Shown here piece after piece: positions 1 through 6,691 of a DNA stretch of 33,977 nt. Source of the stretch: Isosphaeraceae bacterium EP7 (lineage in GTDB: Bacteria; Planctomycetota; Planctomycetia; Isosphaerales; Isosphaeraceae); contig CP151671.1 in assembly GCA_038400315.1 (NCBI GenBank), positions 1-33,977 on the forward strand, in the 5' to 3' direction. The position numbers and the translations under genes were made by a program. Position 1 is the stretch's first letter. The number at the start of each line of letters is the position of its first letter. The notes below the pieces were generated by a model that searched no databases, was not told the origin of the DNA, and was given only the letters and a program-made list of their open reading frames with translations.

Positions 1-810
1 ATGCGAACGATCGGATTCATCTCGGCCAAGGGGGGCGTGGCGAAGACCACGACCGTGATCAACGTCGCGGCCGGGCTGGCCAGGCTGGGCCATCGGGTGC
101 TCGTCCTGGACACCGACCCGCAGGGCAATGCCTCGCACGTCCTGCTCGGCGGCGAGAAGCCCCGTCGGCCGACGATCTCCGAGGTCCTCTCCGGGGATTG
201 CGACGCGGCCGACGCCATCGTCCCGACCCGACTCGACGGCGTCGACGTCATCCCATCCGACGCCGGGCTGGCGGACGTCACCGCGGCGCTGACCAACGAG
301 GTCGGCCGCGAGCGACGACTGCGGTTGGCGATGGACGGGCAGGGGGGCTACGACTACGCGCTGGTGGACTGCGCCCCGACCCGCTCGATCGTCACGACGA
401 ATGTCCTGAACTTCGTCGGCGAGGTGATCGTCCCCATCACGCCCGGCCTGTTCGGCGTCCTCGGCCTGGGCCAGGTCCAGGAAGACGTCGGCCTCGTCGC
501 ACGCTATCTGGAGAACAAGGGCCTGCGGATCGGCGGCATCCTCCTGACCCAGGTCGAGAAGAACAACGTCCACGCCGACGTCGAGCGGCAGCTCCGCGAG
601 ATGTTCGGCCCGCTGGTCTTCGCCGCCAAGATCCCCCGGTCAATCAAGATCGAGGAAGCCCACGCCCGGCACGAGCCGGTCCTCACTTACGCGCCCCGGA
701 CCATCGGGGCGGTCGCCTACGAAGCCCTCACTCAGGAGATCCGCGATGGCCGACAAGCGAACCGGGATGCAGCTGCCGGCCGGGATCTTGCAGCCGACGA
801 CGCCGCGTGA
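1..810 (+). CDS. parA: ParA-type partition ATPase
   Basis: Walker-type ATPase that drives plasmid segregation. The deviant Walker A motif KGGVAKTT is at residues 10-17 with the signature lysine K10. The A' motif DTDPQGN is at 37-43, and the Walker B-like LVDCAP at 121-126. At 269 aa with no N-terminal helix-turn-helix domain it fits the small (type Ib) ParA class, which normally pairs with a ribbon-helix-helix protein, and exactly such a gene overlaps its 3' end. The ATG is the first base of the window. The ribosome binding site appears to be GGGGAGG at 33963-33969, eight bases before the ATG if the molecule is circular. Type Ib operons usually have their centromere upstream, where the repeat array at 33480-33977 would lie. 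The family call is firm; plasmid rather than chromosomal role is inferred from repA and the iterons. Confidence 0.95.
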   Translation: MRTIGFISAKGGVAKTTTVINVAAGLARLGHRVLVLDTDPQGNASHVLLGGEKPRRPTISEVLSGDCDAADAIVPTRLDGVDVIPSDAGLADVTAALTNEVGRERRLRLAMDGQGGYDYALVDCAPTRSIVTTNVLNFVGEVIVPITPGLFGVLGLGQVQEDVGLVARYLENKGLRIGGILLTQVEKNNVHADVERQLREMFGPLVFAAKIPRSIKIEEAHARHEPVLTYAPRTIGAVAYEALTQEIRDGRQANRDAAAGRDLAADDAA

Positions 811-1075
811 GGCCGGGCCGGCCGAGGAGGAGCAGGGGACCGAGGCCCCGCAGCCCGAGGCCCAGGCCTCCGAGGCGCGGACCCCGGCCGTCCGCCGCCG
901 CAAGGTCAAGGCCGGGGCCGCCGAGAAGGTCGAGGGCCGCCGGCTCTACCTGTCGGAGGACGTCCACTTCCGGCTCCGCATGCTGGCCTACCAGCGCGGG
1001 CGGAAGATCAGCGAGGTCGCCCAGGAGGTCCTCGACAAGGCCCTGCCCAGGTACGACGTCAACCGCGTCGGCTAG
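746..1075 (+). CDS. Ribbon-helix-helix partition partner (ParG/ParB-like)
   Basis: A 109-aa protein with a charged, low-complexity N-terminal half (residues 1-63, rich in Glu, Ala and Pro, with a basic RRRKVK patch near 50-55). The C-terminal ribbon-helix-helix-like domain covers about 64-103: a beta-strand GRRLYLS, then two helices around VHFRLRMLAYQRG and KISEVAQEVLDKAL. This architecture matches the centromere-binding partner of small ParA ATPases, in which a flexible N-terminal arm touches ParA and the ribbon-helix-helix dimer binds DNA and represses the operon. The gene overlaps parA by 65 bases, indicating translational coupling, and has AGGAG seven bases before its ATG. The function is inferred from fold and position; general sequence identity to a named ParG was not assessed. 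Confidence 0.75.
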   Translation: MADKRTGMQLPAGILQPTTPREAGPAEEEQGTEAPQPEAQASEARTPAVRRRKVKAGAAEKVEGRRLYLSEDVHFRLRMLAYQRGRKISEVAQEVLDKALPRYDVNRVG

Positions 1076-1082
1076 CCGATGC

Positions 1083-1424
1083 TCACGACCGCCGGCCCAG
1101 CTGCCGGCCCAGCATCCCCGCCAGCGTCCTGGGGGGACCCAGGAGCGATCGTGCGGGTCGCGCGGGCTTTCCGGCGTCTGAAGCGGGCGGGGGCCCCAGG
1201 CGGGCGGCCATGGCCTTCTCGGCGATCCTGCGGAGGGGGTCCGACTCCGGCCGGTCGAGCCAGCCCAGGGTGGCATAGTCGAGGGGCCCGCGGTCTCCGG
1301 CCTTCTCGGCCGGCCCCGGGCTGTTCAAGCCCACGGGGGCCGTTTTTCTTTCTCTCTCTTCTGACTTTAATTCGGGTGCAACGGGTAGCACGGTGGCGGG
1401 TGCAACGGGCCGCGGGGGGGGGGG
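1083..1424 (-). pseudogene. Out-of-frame C-terminal continuation of the winged-helix gene
   Basis: Directly after the C11 tract the alternative frame is open for about 113 codons. It begins with a Pro-rich linker and a charged stretch KSEERERK, followed by a segment with coding character (DYATLGWLDRPESDPLRRIAEKAMAARLG). It has no ATG and no ribosome binding site of its own, so it is best read as the 3' part of the winged-helix gene, separated by one base in a homopolymer. It could instead be a sequencing indel or programmed slippage. No function is recognised. Confidence 0.4.
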
Positions 1425-1756
1425 CAATCCGCGTCAGGTGAACGCCACGTCAGGTAGATCAGGCGCCCGCTGCGTGAGCCCGGGGCGTCGGGGCAGGCCA
1501 CCCTGCGGATCCAGCCGGATCGCTCCAGGCGGTCGAGGCTGTACTGGATGGTGCGCTCCTCGCACCGTCCGTGGGTGCAGAGCGCGCGGTTGGACATCGA
1601 CGCCCAGTGCTTGCTTCTGGCGTAGCGGAGGATGCCGGCGATCGTCATCAGGTCGCGCGGCTTGAGCCGTGCGTCGTCCTGGAGTCGGTTGGGGACCGCG
1701 GAGAAATGCTCTTTGACACCGGTCGCGGTGCGCGTAGAATCGACTTGGCTCGTCAT
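1367..1756 (-). CDS. Winged-helix/helix-turn-helix plasmid protein
   Basis: A 129-aa protein. The segment from about residue 15 to 85 (HFSAVPNRLQDDARLKP, then AGILRYARS, then CEERTIQYSLDRLERSGWI) looks like a winged helix with recognition helix near RTIQYSLDRLERSG. Such proteins are common on planctomycete plasmids and in replication or transcription control. The start is the ATG at 1756, which has AGGGAAAG upstream; an earlier in-frame start would run back through the hairpin at 1821-1864. The frame ends just after a run of eleven C residues (minus strand; 1414-1424). A one-base shift there continues into a plausible longer C-terminus ending at 1083, so the annotated end may be an artefact. 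It converges on the parA operon with a 7-base gap. DNA binding is inferred; its target is unknown. Confidence 0.6.
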   Translation of the reverse strand: MTSQVDSTRTATGVKEHFSAVPNRLQDDARLKPRDLMTIAGILRYARSKHWASMSNRALCTHGRCEERTIQYSLDRLERSGWIRRVACPDAPGSRSGRLIYLTWRSPDADCPPPRGPLHPPPCYPLHPN

Positions 1757-1820
1757 GGGGTGCTTTCCCTGCGAGTTACCGCCCAAAGCGACCCGGCAAG
1801 GTCGCGCGGGCAAATCATGT

Positions 1821-1864
1821 GTAAGGCCCCTGGCCAGCGTGGGGACGCTGGCCAGGGGCCTTAC
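1821..1864. repeat. Perfect 20-bp inverted repeat (hairpin)
   Basis: Left arm 1821-1840 (GTAAGGCCCCTGGCCAGCGT) is exactly reverse-complementary to 1845-1864, with a GGGG loop. A CTTTTT tract follows on the plus side, so it could terminate plus-strand transcription, but no plus-strand gene lies just before it. On the minus strand it lies 65 bases upstream of the winged-helix ATG, where an attenuator or an operator for that protein would be expected. A replication-related palindrome is a third option. Confidence 0.85.
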
Positions 1865-1910
1865 CTTTTTACCGCGCCGGTAGGTGCGGATCAATTGAGA
1901 TCAGCCGGCG

Positions 1911-2336
1911 ATGAAGGCCACGAAGGCCACGCGGGTCGCAGCGACTAGGAAGCGGAAGCCGTCCCACGTCTTTTGGGGCCGCCGATCAGGTCGTCGAGTG
2001 GCCCAGGCCCGGGACGCGACCCGGATGGATGACCGCCGTGTCCTTCGAGGCACGGCCCGCATCGCTGGCCGTGCGCACAAGGTCTTCGCCGCAGTCAAGC
2101 ACGGCAACGCCGCGCGATTGTCCTATGCGGAATTCTGCGCGCATGCCCCGCACATCGGCTCCGGCTACATCTCCGCCGACATCGAGTTCAATCCGACTCA
2201 GGGTCGGGAGGACCTACCGGAATGGACGATGTCCTACGTCCCCGGACCCAGGGCGAGGTCGGAGCACCGCTCCGGAGATCGGCGTGCAGTCGCTCCCTCG
2301 CCCGAACCCGCGGTCGACGGCCTGGTCGTGGAATAA
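1911..2336 (+). other. Possible gene remnant, unrecognised
   Basis: An open frame whose middle (residues about 50-105, for example AHKVFAAVKHGNAARLSYAEF and SADIEFNPTQGREDLPEW) looks like genuine protein, while both ends look like out-of-frame GC-rich translation. No ribosome binding site precedes it. I read it as a fragment of a decayed gene in a relic-rich stretch. No family is recognised. Confidence 0.25.
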
Positions 2337-2457
2337 GGACTTCCCCGAGGCCCACATCCGCGGTCAGATCGACGCCCTCCTGCGTCTCCAGGCCGAGCGT
2401 CCCGGCAAGGACAAGGACGCCGGGGCCTACCTGGCGAACGCGATTCCATCCGACTGC
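2337..2457 (+). pseudogene. Relic resembling the C-terminal segment of RepA
   Basis: In this frame about 40 codons read DFPEAHIRGQIDALLRL, then a short basic linker, then AGAYLANAI. The intact initiator of this plasmid (26592-28052) contains a similar order, HAGRVRSKLEAFDRL then NPAGYLVKSI. The shared pattern H-x-R-x-(K/Q)-(I/L)-(D/E)-A followed about 15-20 residues later by AG-(A/Y)-L-x-x-(A/S)-I suggests the tail of a second, decayed initiator. It has no start and no intact upstream domain. The match was made by eye over a short segment. Confidence 0.35.
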
Positions 2458-2725
2458 GCGAGGCCCGCCACGCGACCCACAGGGGCCCCAGGCGCGTCCC
2501 TCACGTCCGCCGTGAGAAGAACCCCGTCCGATCGTCCACGGGGGTATGCTTCGGTCGTGGGACCGGCCGCGAGTGCATTTATGTTGATTTTTTATATATG
2601 AAAACCATAATGTCCATTTTTCCCTCCCCCTGGTCGATTCCGGCGCCGCCGGGACGGGCGAAGGCGCAGCCTCGGCATTCTTCCTTCACGTCTACGACTC
2701 GCTGATTTCGGGCGGCTCCTGGCTA

Positions 2726-3818
2726 TTGCCCCTCAGGTTGGTTGGATCCTATCCAGCAAGGGGATTTTGGCTCCGGCATAGAAGCCCCTCAGGCGATCGG
2801 GCTGGCGGCGGACCGACCCGAGATGTTCGGTGACCACGCCATCCAGGTGGTCCGCGTCGCGTGGGGCGAAGTTGGCCATCTCGCCATACTTCAGGTAGCT
2901 CCATAGCCACTCGACCGGGTTGAGGTCCGGTGCGTACGGCGGCAGTCGCTCCAGCGTCAGCCGCTCGAAGTCGCGGAGCACGGCCCGGATCGGCTCCCCC
3001 TTGTGCATGTTGCCGTTGTCCCAGATCACGACGACCTTGCCCCGCAGGTGACGCATCAGCTTGCGGAGGAACTCGGCCACCGCGGCGCTGTCGAAGTGGC
3101 CCTTGGGGCGAGTCGCGAAGTACAGGCCGAGCCGCCGCCGGTGAGGTGCCAGCGACAGGGCCGCGATGGCCGAGACCTTCTCGCGATAGGCGGCCCGCTG
3201 CTTGATCACCGGCGTCCTACCGCGCGGGGCCTGGGTGCGGCGGACCGTAGGGGCCATTAGGAAGCCGCTCTCGTCGATCAGGACGAGGTGGGCCCCATCC
3301 CCCTCGACCTTTTTTTGATGCGCGGCAGGTCCTCGGCGACCCAGCGGTCGATCTCGGCTTGGTCGCGCTCGCGCGGCACCCGGCGCGGCTTCTGCGGGGT
3401 GATGCCCCGGGCGGTCAGCCACTCGTTGAGGTAGCGAGGGTGGTACTTCACCGCGAAGGTCTTCTCCATGAGCTGGGCGATGCGTGGGGCGGTCCACAAC
3501 TCGGTGGCCGGCTTGCCCAGCCAGCCCAGGGCGATCTGGCCCTGCTCGGGAGTGAGCCTGGGCGCTTGCCCCGGTGCGGTCGATGCGGCCAGCCCGGCTT
3601 CGCCCTCGGCGCGATGGGCGGCGATCCACCTGCGGACCGAGCGGACGTTGACGCCGAGGAAGCGGGCGACTTCAGTCTGAGCGTAGCCGTCGTTGACGCG
3701 GACGACGGCCAGGCGCCGGCGGTTTTCAAGCTCTTGGGCGGATCGAGTGGTCGCCATGGGCCGGGAGCTTAACCGAATCCGAACCAGACAGAAAGGGCTC
3801 AACCAGCCTGAGGATCAA
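2726..3818 (-). mobile_element. IS630-family insertion sequence
   Basis: The ends are imperfect inverted repeats: left TTGCCCCTCAGGTTGGTTG from 2726, right (reverse complement, ending at 3818) TTGATCCTCAGGCTGGTTG, 16 of 19 matching. TA dinucleotides at 2724-2725 and 3819-3820 flank the element, as expected for the TA duplication of the IS630/Tc1-mariner group. The transposase stop codon (2733-2735) lies inside the left repeat. The element is about 1.09 kb, a usual size for the family, and interrupts an open frame. Confidence 0.9.
2733..3757 (-). CDS. IS630-family transposase in two frames (probable -1 frameshift)
   Basis: DDE transposase. The first frame (ATG 3757, ending at 3278) carries an N-terminal helix-turn-helix (about residues 26-46, AQTEVARFLGVNVRSVRRWI) and a second DNA-binding region to about 120. 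The second frame carries the catalytic domain with D in LIDESGF, D in IWDNGNMH and E in NPVEWLWSYLK. The frames meet at A AAA AAA G (minus strand, 3310-3316). A -1 slip there gives one continuous protein of about 340 aa, the normal length for the family. This is a classical slippery heptamer, so programmed frameshifting is plausible, but a one-base loss in the A7 run would look the same. The ATG at 3757 is preferred because it begins the conserved N-terminus. Confidence 0.85.
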
Positions 3819-4214
3819 TAAAGGGCACAATCCTGGAAGAATGTCGCAGCATCGGGGTCACCGATGAGCACATCCACATTATTGCTGAAGCGTCTATGAA
3901 CGGCAGTTCGGGCGGAGGCTGAAGGGGATCGCCTTCCTCGGATATTCGACGACGGAAAACGCGAGGGAGACCCCGGCGCGATTCCCGGCCGAAGCAGGAG
4001 ACTCGACAAGGCCGATGTGACGTCGCTTCCAAGGGCAATCCCTCTTCTTCCGATCGGCCTCGAGCAAACCAGACCCCTTTCGATAGCCCCCTCTATGCTC
4101 CGACGCGACCTGATCCGCGCCTGGATGGCGACCCCCCTGGCCGTCTGCCTCTCCCCCCCGGATCTCGAGGGACTTCGGCGGCTCGGCGACCGAGAGGGTC
4201 AACGCGGCGGCGGC

Positions 4215-4829
4215 CTACCCGTCCATCGAAGCCTCTGGTTCTCCATCCGCGCGGACGCCGCTGCTGCGTTTTTCTAGTATCTGATCGCCGTTGGCGTCGA
4301 ACCCAATAGAGACGCATTCCTGACCCTTGCTGTCGAAGAACACCATAGCTGGGTGGCCTGACATTGACATTCCGCCGCTGATCCGCTGGCGGCCGGATCG
4401 GTCGAAGAACGCGGCGTAGGGCTCGCCATTCGCATTGAGGCTGACATCTAAGCTGTTTTTGCCATCCGAGCCACGCAGGAGTATTGCAGGAAGTCCGTTT
4501 GAATCAACACCTATGTAGATCATATTGATTTGATCTTTGTTAAAGAAACTGATGGCGGGGTTTCCGTCCTCTATGAATGCCGCGATACGATCGACACCAT
4601 GCTCATCCAGAAGCACGATCTCGGGACGGCCATCGCGTTCCGTGCTCAACATCAGGCGGACCCTCCCGCTACGATCCCGAAGAACTATTGTATTTCGCGA
4701 CTTCCATCGAGCGACCAAATTCAGCACCGACACAAGCAAGAGGACCGCGGTGATTGCGACGATTGCTAGGAAGGCCGATTCGAGTCGGTTAAGACGATGG
4801 GCCAGCTGAATGATCACGGTATCGTTCAT
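4215..4829 (-). CDS. Single-pass membrane protein with repeated beta-strand motif
   Basis: A 204-aa protein. Residues 18-41 form one strongly hydrophobic segment (FLAIVAITAVLLLVSVL), preceded by a short N-terminus. The rest is about five imperfect repeats of 20-25 residues with the pattern D-x-x-G-x-x-R followed by a hydrophobic strand and G-x-P-x plus a second strand (for example GRPEIVLLDEHGVDRI, GLPAILLRGSDG, GHPAMVFFDSKG). This predicts a small beta-rich domain outside the membrane or in the periplasm. The ATG at 4829 has CAGGAG seven bases upstream. The gene is less GC-rich than its neighbours, which suggests recent transfer. No named family is recognised. It stands alone between two insertion sequences, so no operon partner helps. 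Confidence 0.7.
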   Translation of the reverse strand: MNDTVIIQLAHRLNRLESAFLAIVAITAVLLLVSVLNLVARWKSRNTIVLRDRSGRVRLMLSTERDGRPEIVLLDEHGVDRIAAFIEDGNPAISFFNKDQINMIYIGVDSNGLPAILLRGSDGKNSLDVSLNANGEPYAAFFDRSGRQRISGGMSMSGHPAMVFFDSKGQECVSIGFDANGDQILEKRSSGVRADGEPEASMDG

Positions 4830-5629
4830 CTTGACTCCTGAGGAATGAGATAGGCGACTTCATTCCGAGTTAAAAATCTTATGTAGGTATTGTACTAATA
4901 TAAGGAAAATTTCTTAGTTGCTAAACAGATCGAGAAAATGAGGGCCTCCCGGCACGATGGCGTTGCTTGACTACCCATTCGCGCACAGTAGGACTACTTA
5001 TGCATCATCATATTGATATCATCTTCGCGCAGGTCCGGCAAGATTTCGATCGACGTCTCGACCCCCTGTCCAGCTAGGCCTTGCGGCACGATGCGTACCA
5101 CCTCTGGCGGCGATCTATCCTCGACCCTGCCGCGATCTTCCCCCGAATCTTAATTCAGGTCCTCCATGGTAACATATTCTGAACCACGTGCACGCCTCGC
5201 CGGAGGCACGTTCACCGGCACAGCCTACTGCATGGCGCGAACTTTATTGCCCTAGGCCGCCCTCTTTGTCGAATTTCTGACGTCCTTGACCCGCCCGATT
5301 GGTTTGATGCCCGCAGTTTCGAGTGCCAAATACGGACTCAGCGAAAGCTGTTCAGTCAGGCACAGTGAAAACCGCTCTTTTCGAGCCTGGTAAAAGATGC
5401 TCAGAAGTGTTTACCTCAGTTGTCACTCCGGCGCTCGGTAGGCTCAATCCGGTTTTCTGTTGCATTGCTTTTAACACCCCCCCGCTGGCCCAGGCGATCC
5501 TGGCGGGGGTCAGGACGCTGGTTGTCAGGCCGCCCCCCAAAAATTGGGCGGTGAGTCGGAGCGGATCGCCCTCAGAGTGCCCGAGGCGCGATGTCTGCTG
5601 GTGGGGCTGCTTTGACGTCACGTGTCTTA
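4830..5629. other. 800-base stretch without a convincing gene
   Basis: The first 100 bases are AT-rich and probably hold the promoter of the membrane-protein gene, read leftwards. The remainder has many stops and a few short frames without ribosome binding sites (the longest plus-strand one, 5323-5667, runs through the end of the insertion sequence). A small inverted repeat CCGCCC...GGGCGG lies near 5531-5552. It may be debris of older insertions. Confidence 0.4.
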
Positions 5630-6561
5630 CAGGCTATCCGGTAACTAAACGGCGGTTTTTCGGGTAATTGAACGGGTTTACTTTTTTTGGATTCGGACAT
5701 AACCGCGCCAGCATGCCCTGGATTGAGCATAACCTGATCATCGCCTCGCTCGACTCCGGCCGCCACTCGTAGTCGCGGCTGTTGCGGCGATAGCGACCCA
5801 GCCACGCGAACGTCCGCTCCACCACCCAGCGTTTCGGCAACTTGGCGAACCCCACCGAACCGGCCGGGCGTTTGACCACCTCGACCCCATAGCCGACCTT
5901 CGACCGCCTCAGCCAACCCTCCAGCGAAGTGTTGCGATATTTGCCGTCGCCCCGCACGGCCTCCAGCCGCGACTGGTGCTCGGGCGTCAGCCGGCTCAGC
6001 ACCCGGGGCGCCACCGTCCCGTCGTCGGCCGACGCCGCCGTCACCAGCACGACGAGCAGCAACCCCAGGCTGTCCACGATGATGTGACGCTTGCGGCCCG
6101 AGAGTTTCTTGCCGCCGTCGTAGCCGCGGGCGCCGCCGACCTCGCTCCCCTTGACCGTCTGGCTGTCGATCGACGCGGTCCGCGGGGACGGGTCGCGACC
6201 TGCGGCCACCCGCACGTCGCGGCGAACCAGGTCCATGATCCTCTGCAATGTGCCGTCGTCTCGCCACCGCTTGAAGTGGTCGTAGACGGTGCTCTTGGGC
6301 AGCAGGTCGTGCGGCAGCATGTCCCACTGGCAGCCCGAGCGGGTCACGTAGAAGATCGCGTTCAGGACCTCGCGCATGTCGACCTGCCGCGGCCGCCCCA
6401 CCCGGTGGACGCGGATGAGCGGCTCGATGATGGCCCACTGATCGTCGGTGAGGTCGGATGGGTAGGGCTTACGCATCGGGGCATCCTCATCGGCTTCAGG
6501 GATGACAGGAACTCCCGGATGAGCAACAGTTTACGGGGAAATCAGGTTGCCGGATAGCCTC
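5630..6561 (-). mobile_element. IS5-family (IS1031/IS427-like) insertion sequence
   Basis: Terminal repeats are CAGGCTATCCGG at 5630 and, as reverse complement ending at 6561, GAGGCTATCCGG, identical except for the first base and followed by further partial similarity. TTA at 5627-5629 and 6562-6564 flanks the element, matching the TNA-type 3-bp target duplication of the IS1031 group. The 932-base size is typical. The transposase is full length, so the copy may be active. It lies 128 bases past the stop of the RHS gene. Confidence 0.9.
5634..6476 (-). CDS. IS5-family DDE transposase
   Basis: A 280-aa transposase with the N-terminal DUF4096-like segment (YPSDLTDDQWAIIEPLI, GCQWDMLP) and the IS4-type DDE domain. 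Likely catalytic residues are D104 (SIDSQTVKG), D177 (RGDGKYRN) and E220 (RWVVERTFAWL), the last within the usual Y-(2)-R-(3)-E-like region. The ATG at 6476 has GAGG about nine bases upstream. The protein is intact from the conserved start to a stop inside the left terminal repeat, so nothing indicates inactivation. Confidence 0.93.
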   Translation of the reverse strand: MRKPYPSDLTDDQWAIIEPLIRVHRVGRPRQVDMREVLNAIFYVTRSGCQWDMLPHDLLPKSTVYDHFKRWRDDGTLQRIMDLVRRDVRVAAGRDPSPRTASIDSQTVKGSEVGGARGYDGGKKLSGRKRHIIVDSLGLLLVVLVTAASADDGTVAPRVLSRLTPEHQSRLEAVRGDGKYRNTSLEGWLRRSKVGYGVEVVKRPAGSVGFAKLPKRWVVERTFAWLGRYRRNSRDYEWRPESSEAMIRLCSIQGMLARLCPNPKKVNPFNYPKNRRLVTG

Positions 6562-6691
6562 TTAGGTCGAGGAGGTCCTTGGTTGGTGCCAGTGAAGGAG
6601 GGCCAATCCGGCGTACGCGCGACGATCCCATTACAGGACGCGCGGGGCCGAGAATGCGTGGGCTTCGAGCTTATAGCATCGCATCCAATAA

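Larger units (their letters stand above)
2588..3922 (+). pseudogene. Unknown gene split by the IS630 insertion
   Basis: Removing the element and one TA copy joins the left part (codons up to CTA at 2723-2725, ending LHVYDSLISGGSWL) with the right part (from 3821, KGTILEECRSIGVTDEHIHIIAEASMN, stop at 3920-3922). The frame stays open across the junction for about 79 codons. This shows that the element landed in a reading frame. No ATG is visible at the left; the segment around 2575-2640 is unusually AT-rich and may hold the old promoter or a junction. I do not recognise the protein. Confidence 0.5.

Noticed and set aside
3894-4202. Short minus-strand frame between the IS630 element and the membrane protein gene
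   Set aside because: No ribosome binding site or recognisable motif, and composition typical of chance GC-rich frames.
5323-5667. A 114-codon plus-strand frame left of the IS5-type element
   Set aside because: It runs into the element's terminal repeat, lacks a ribosome binding site and shows no family pattern.
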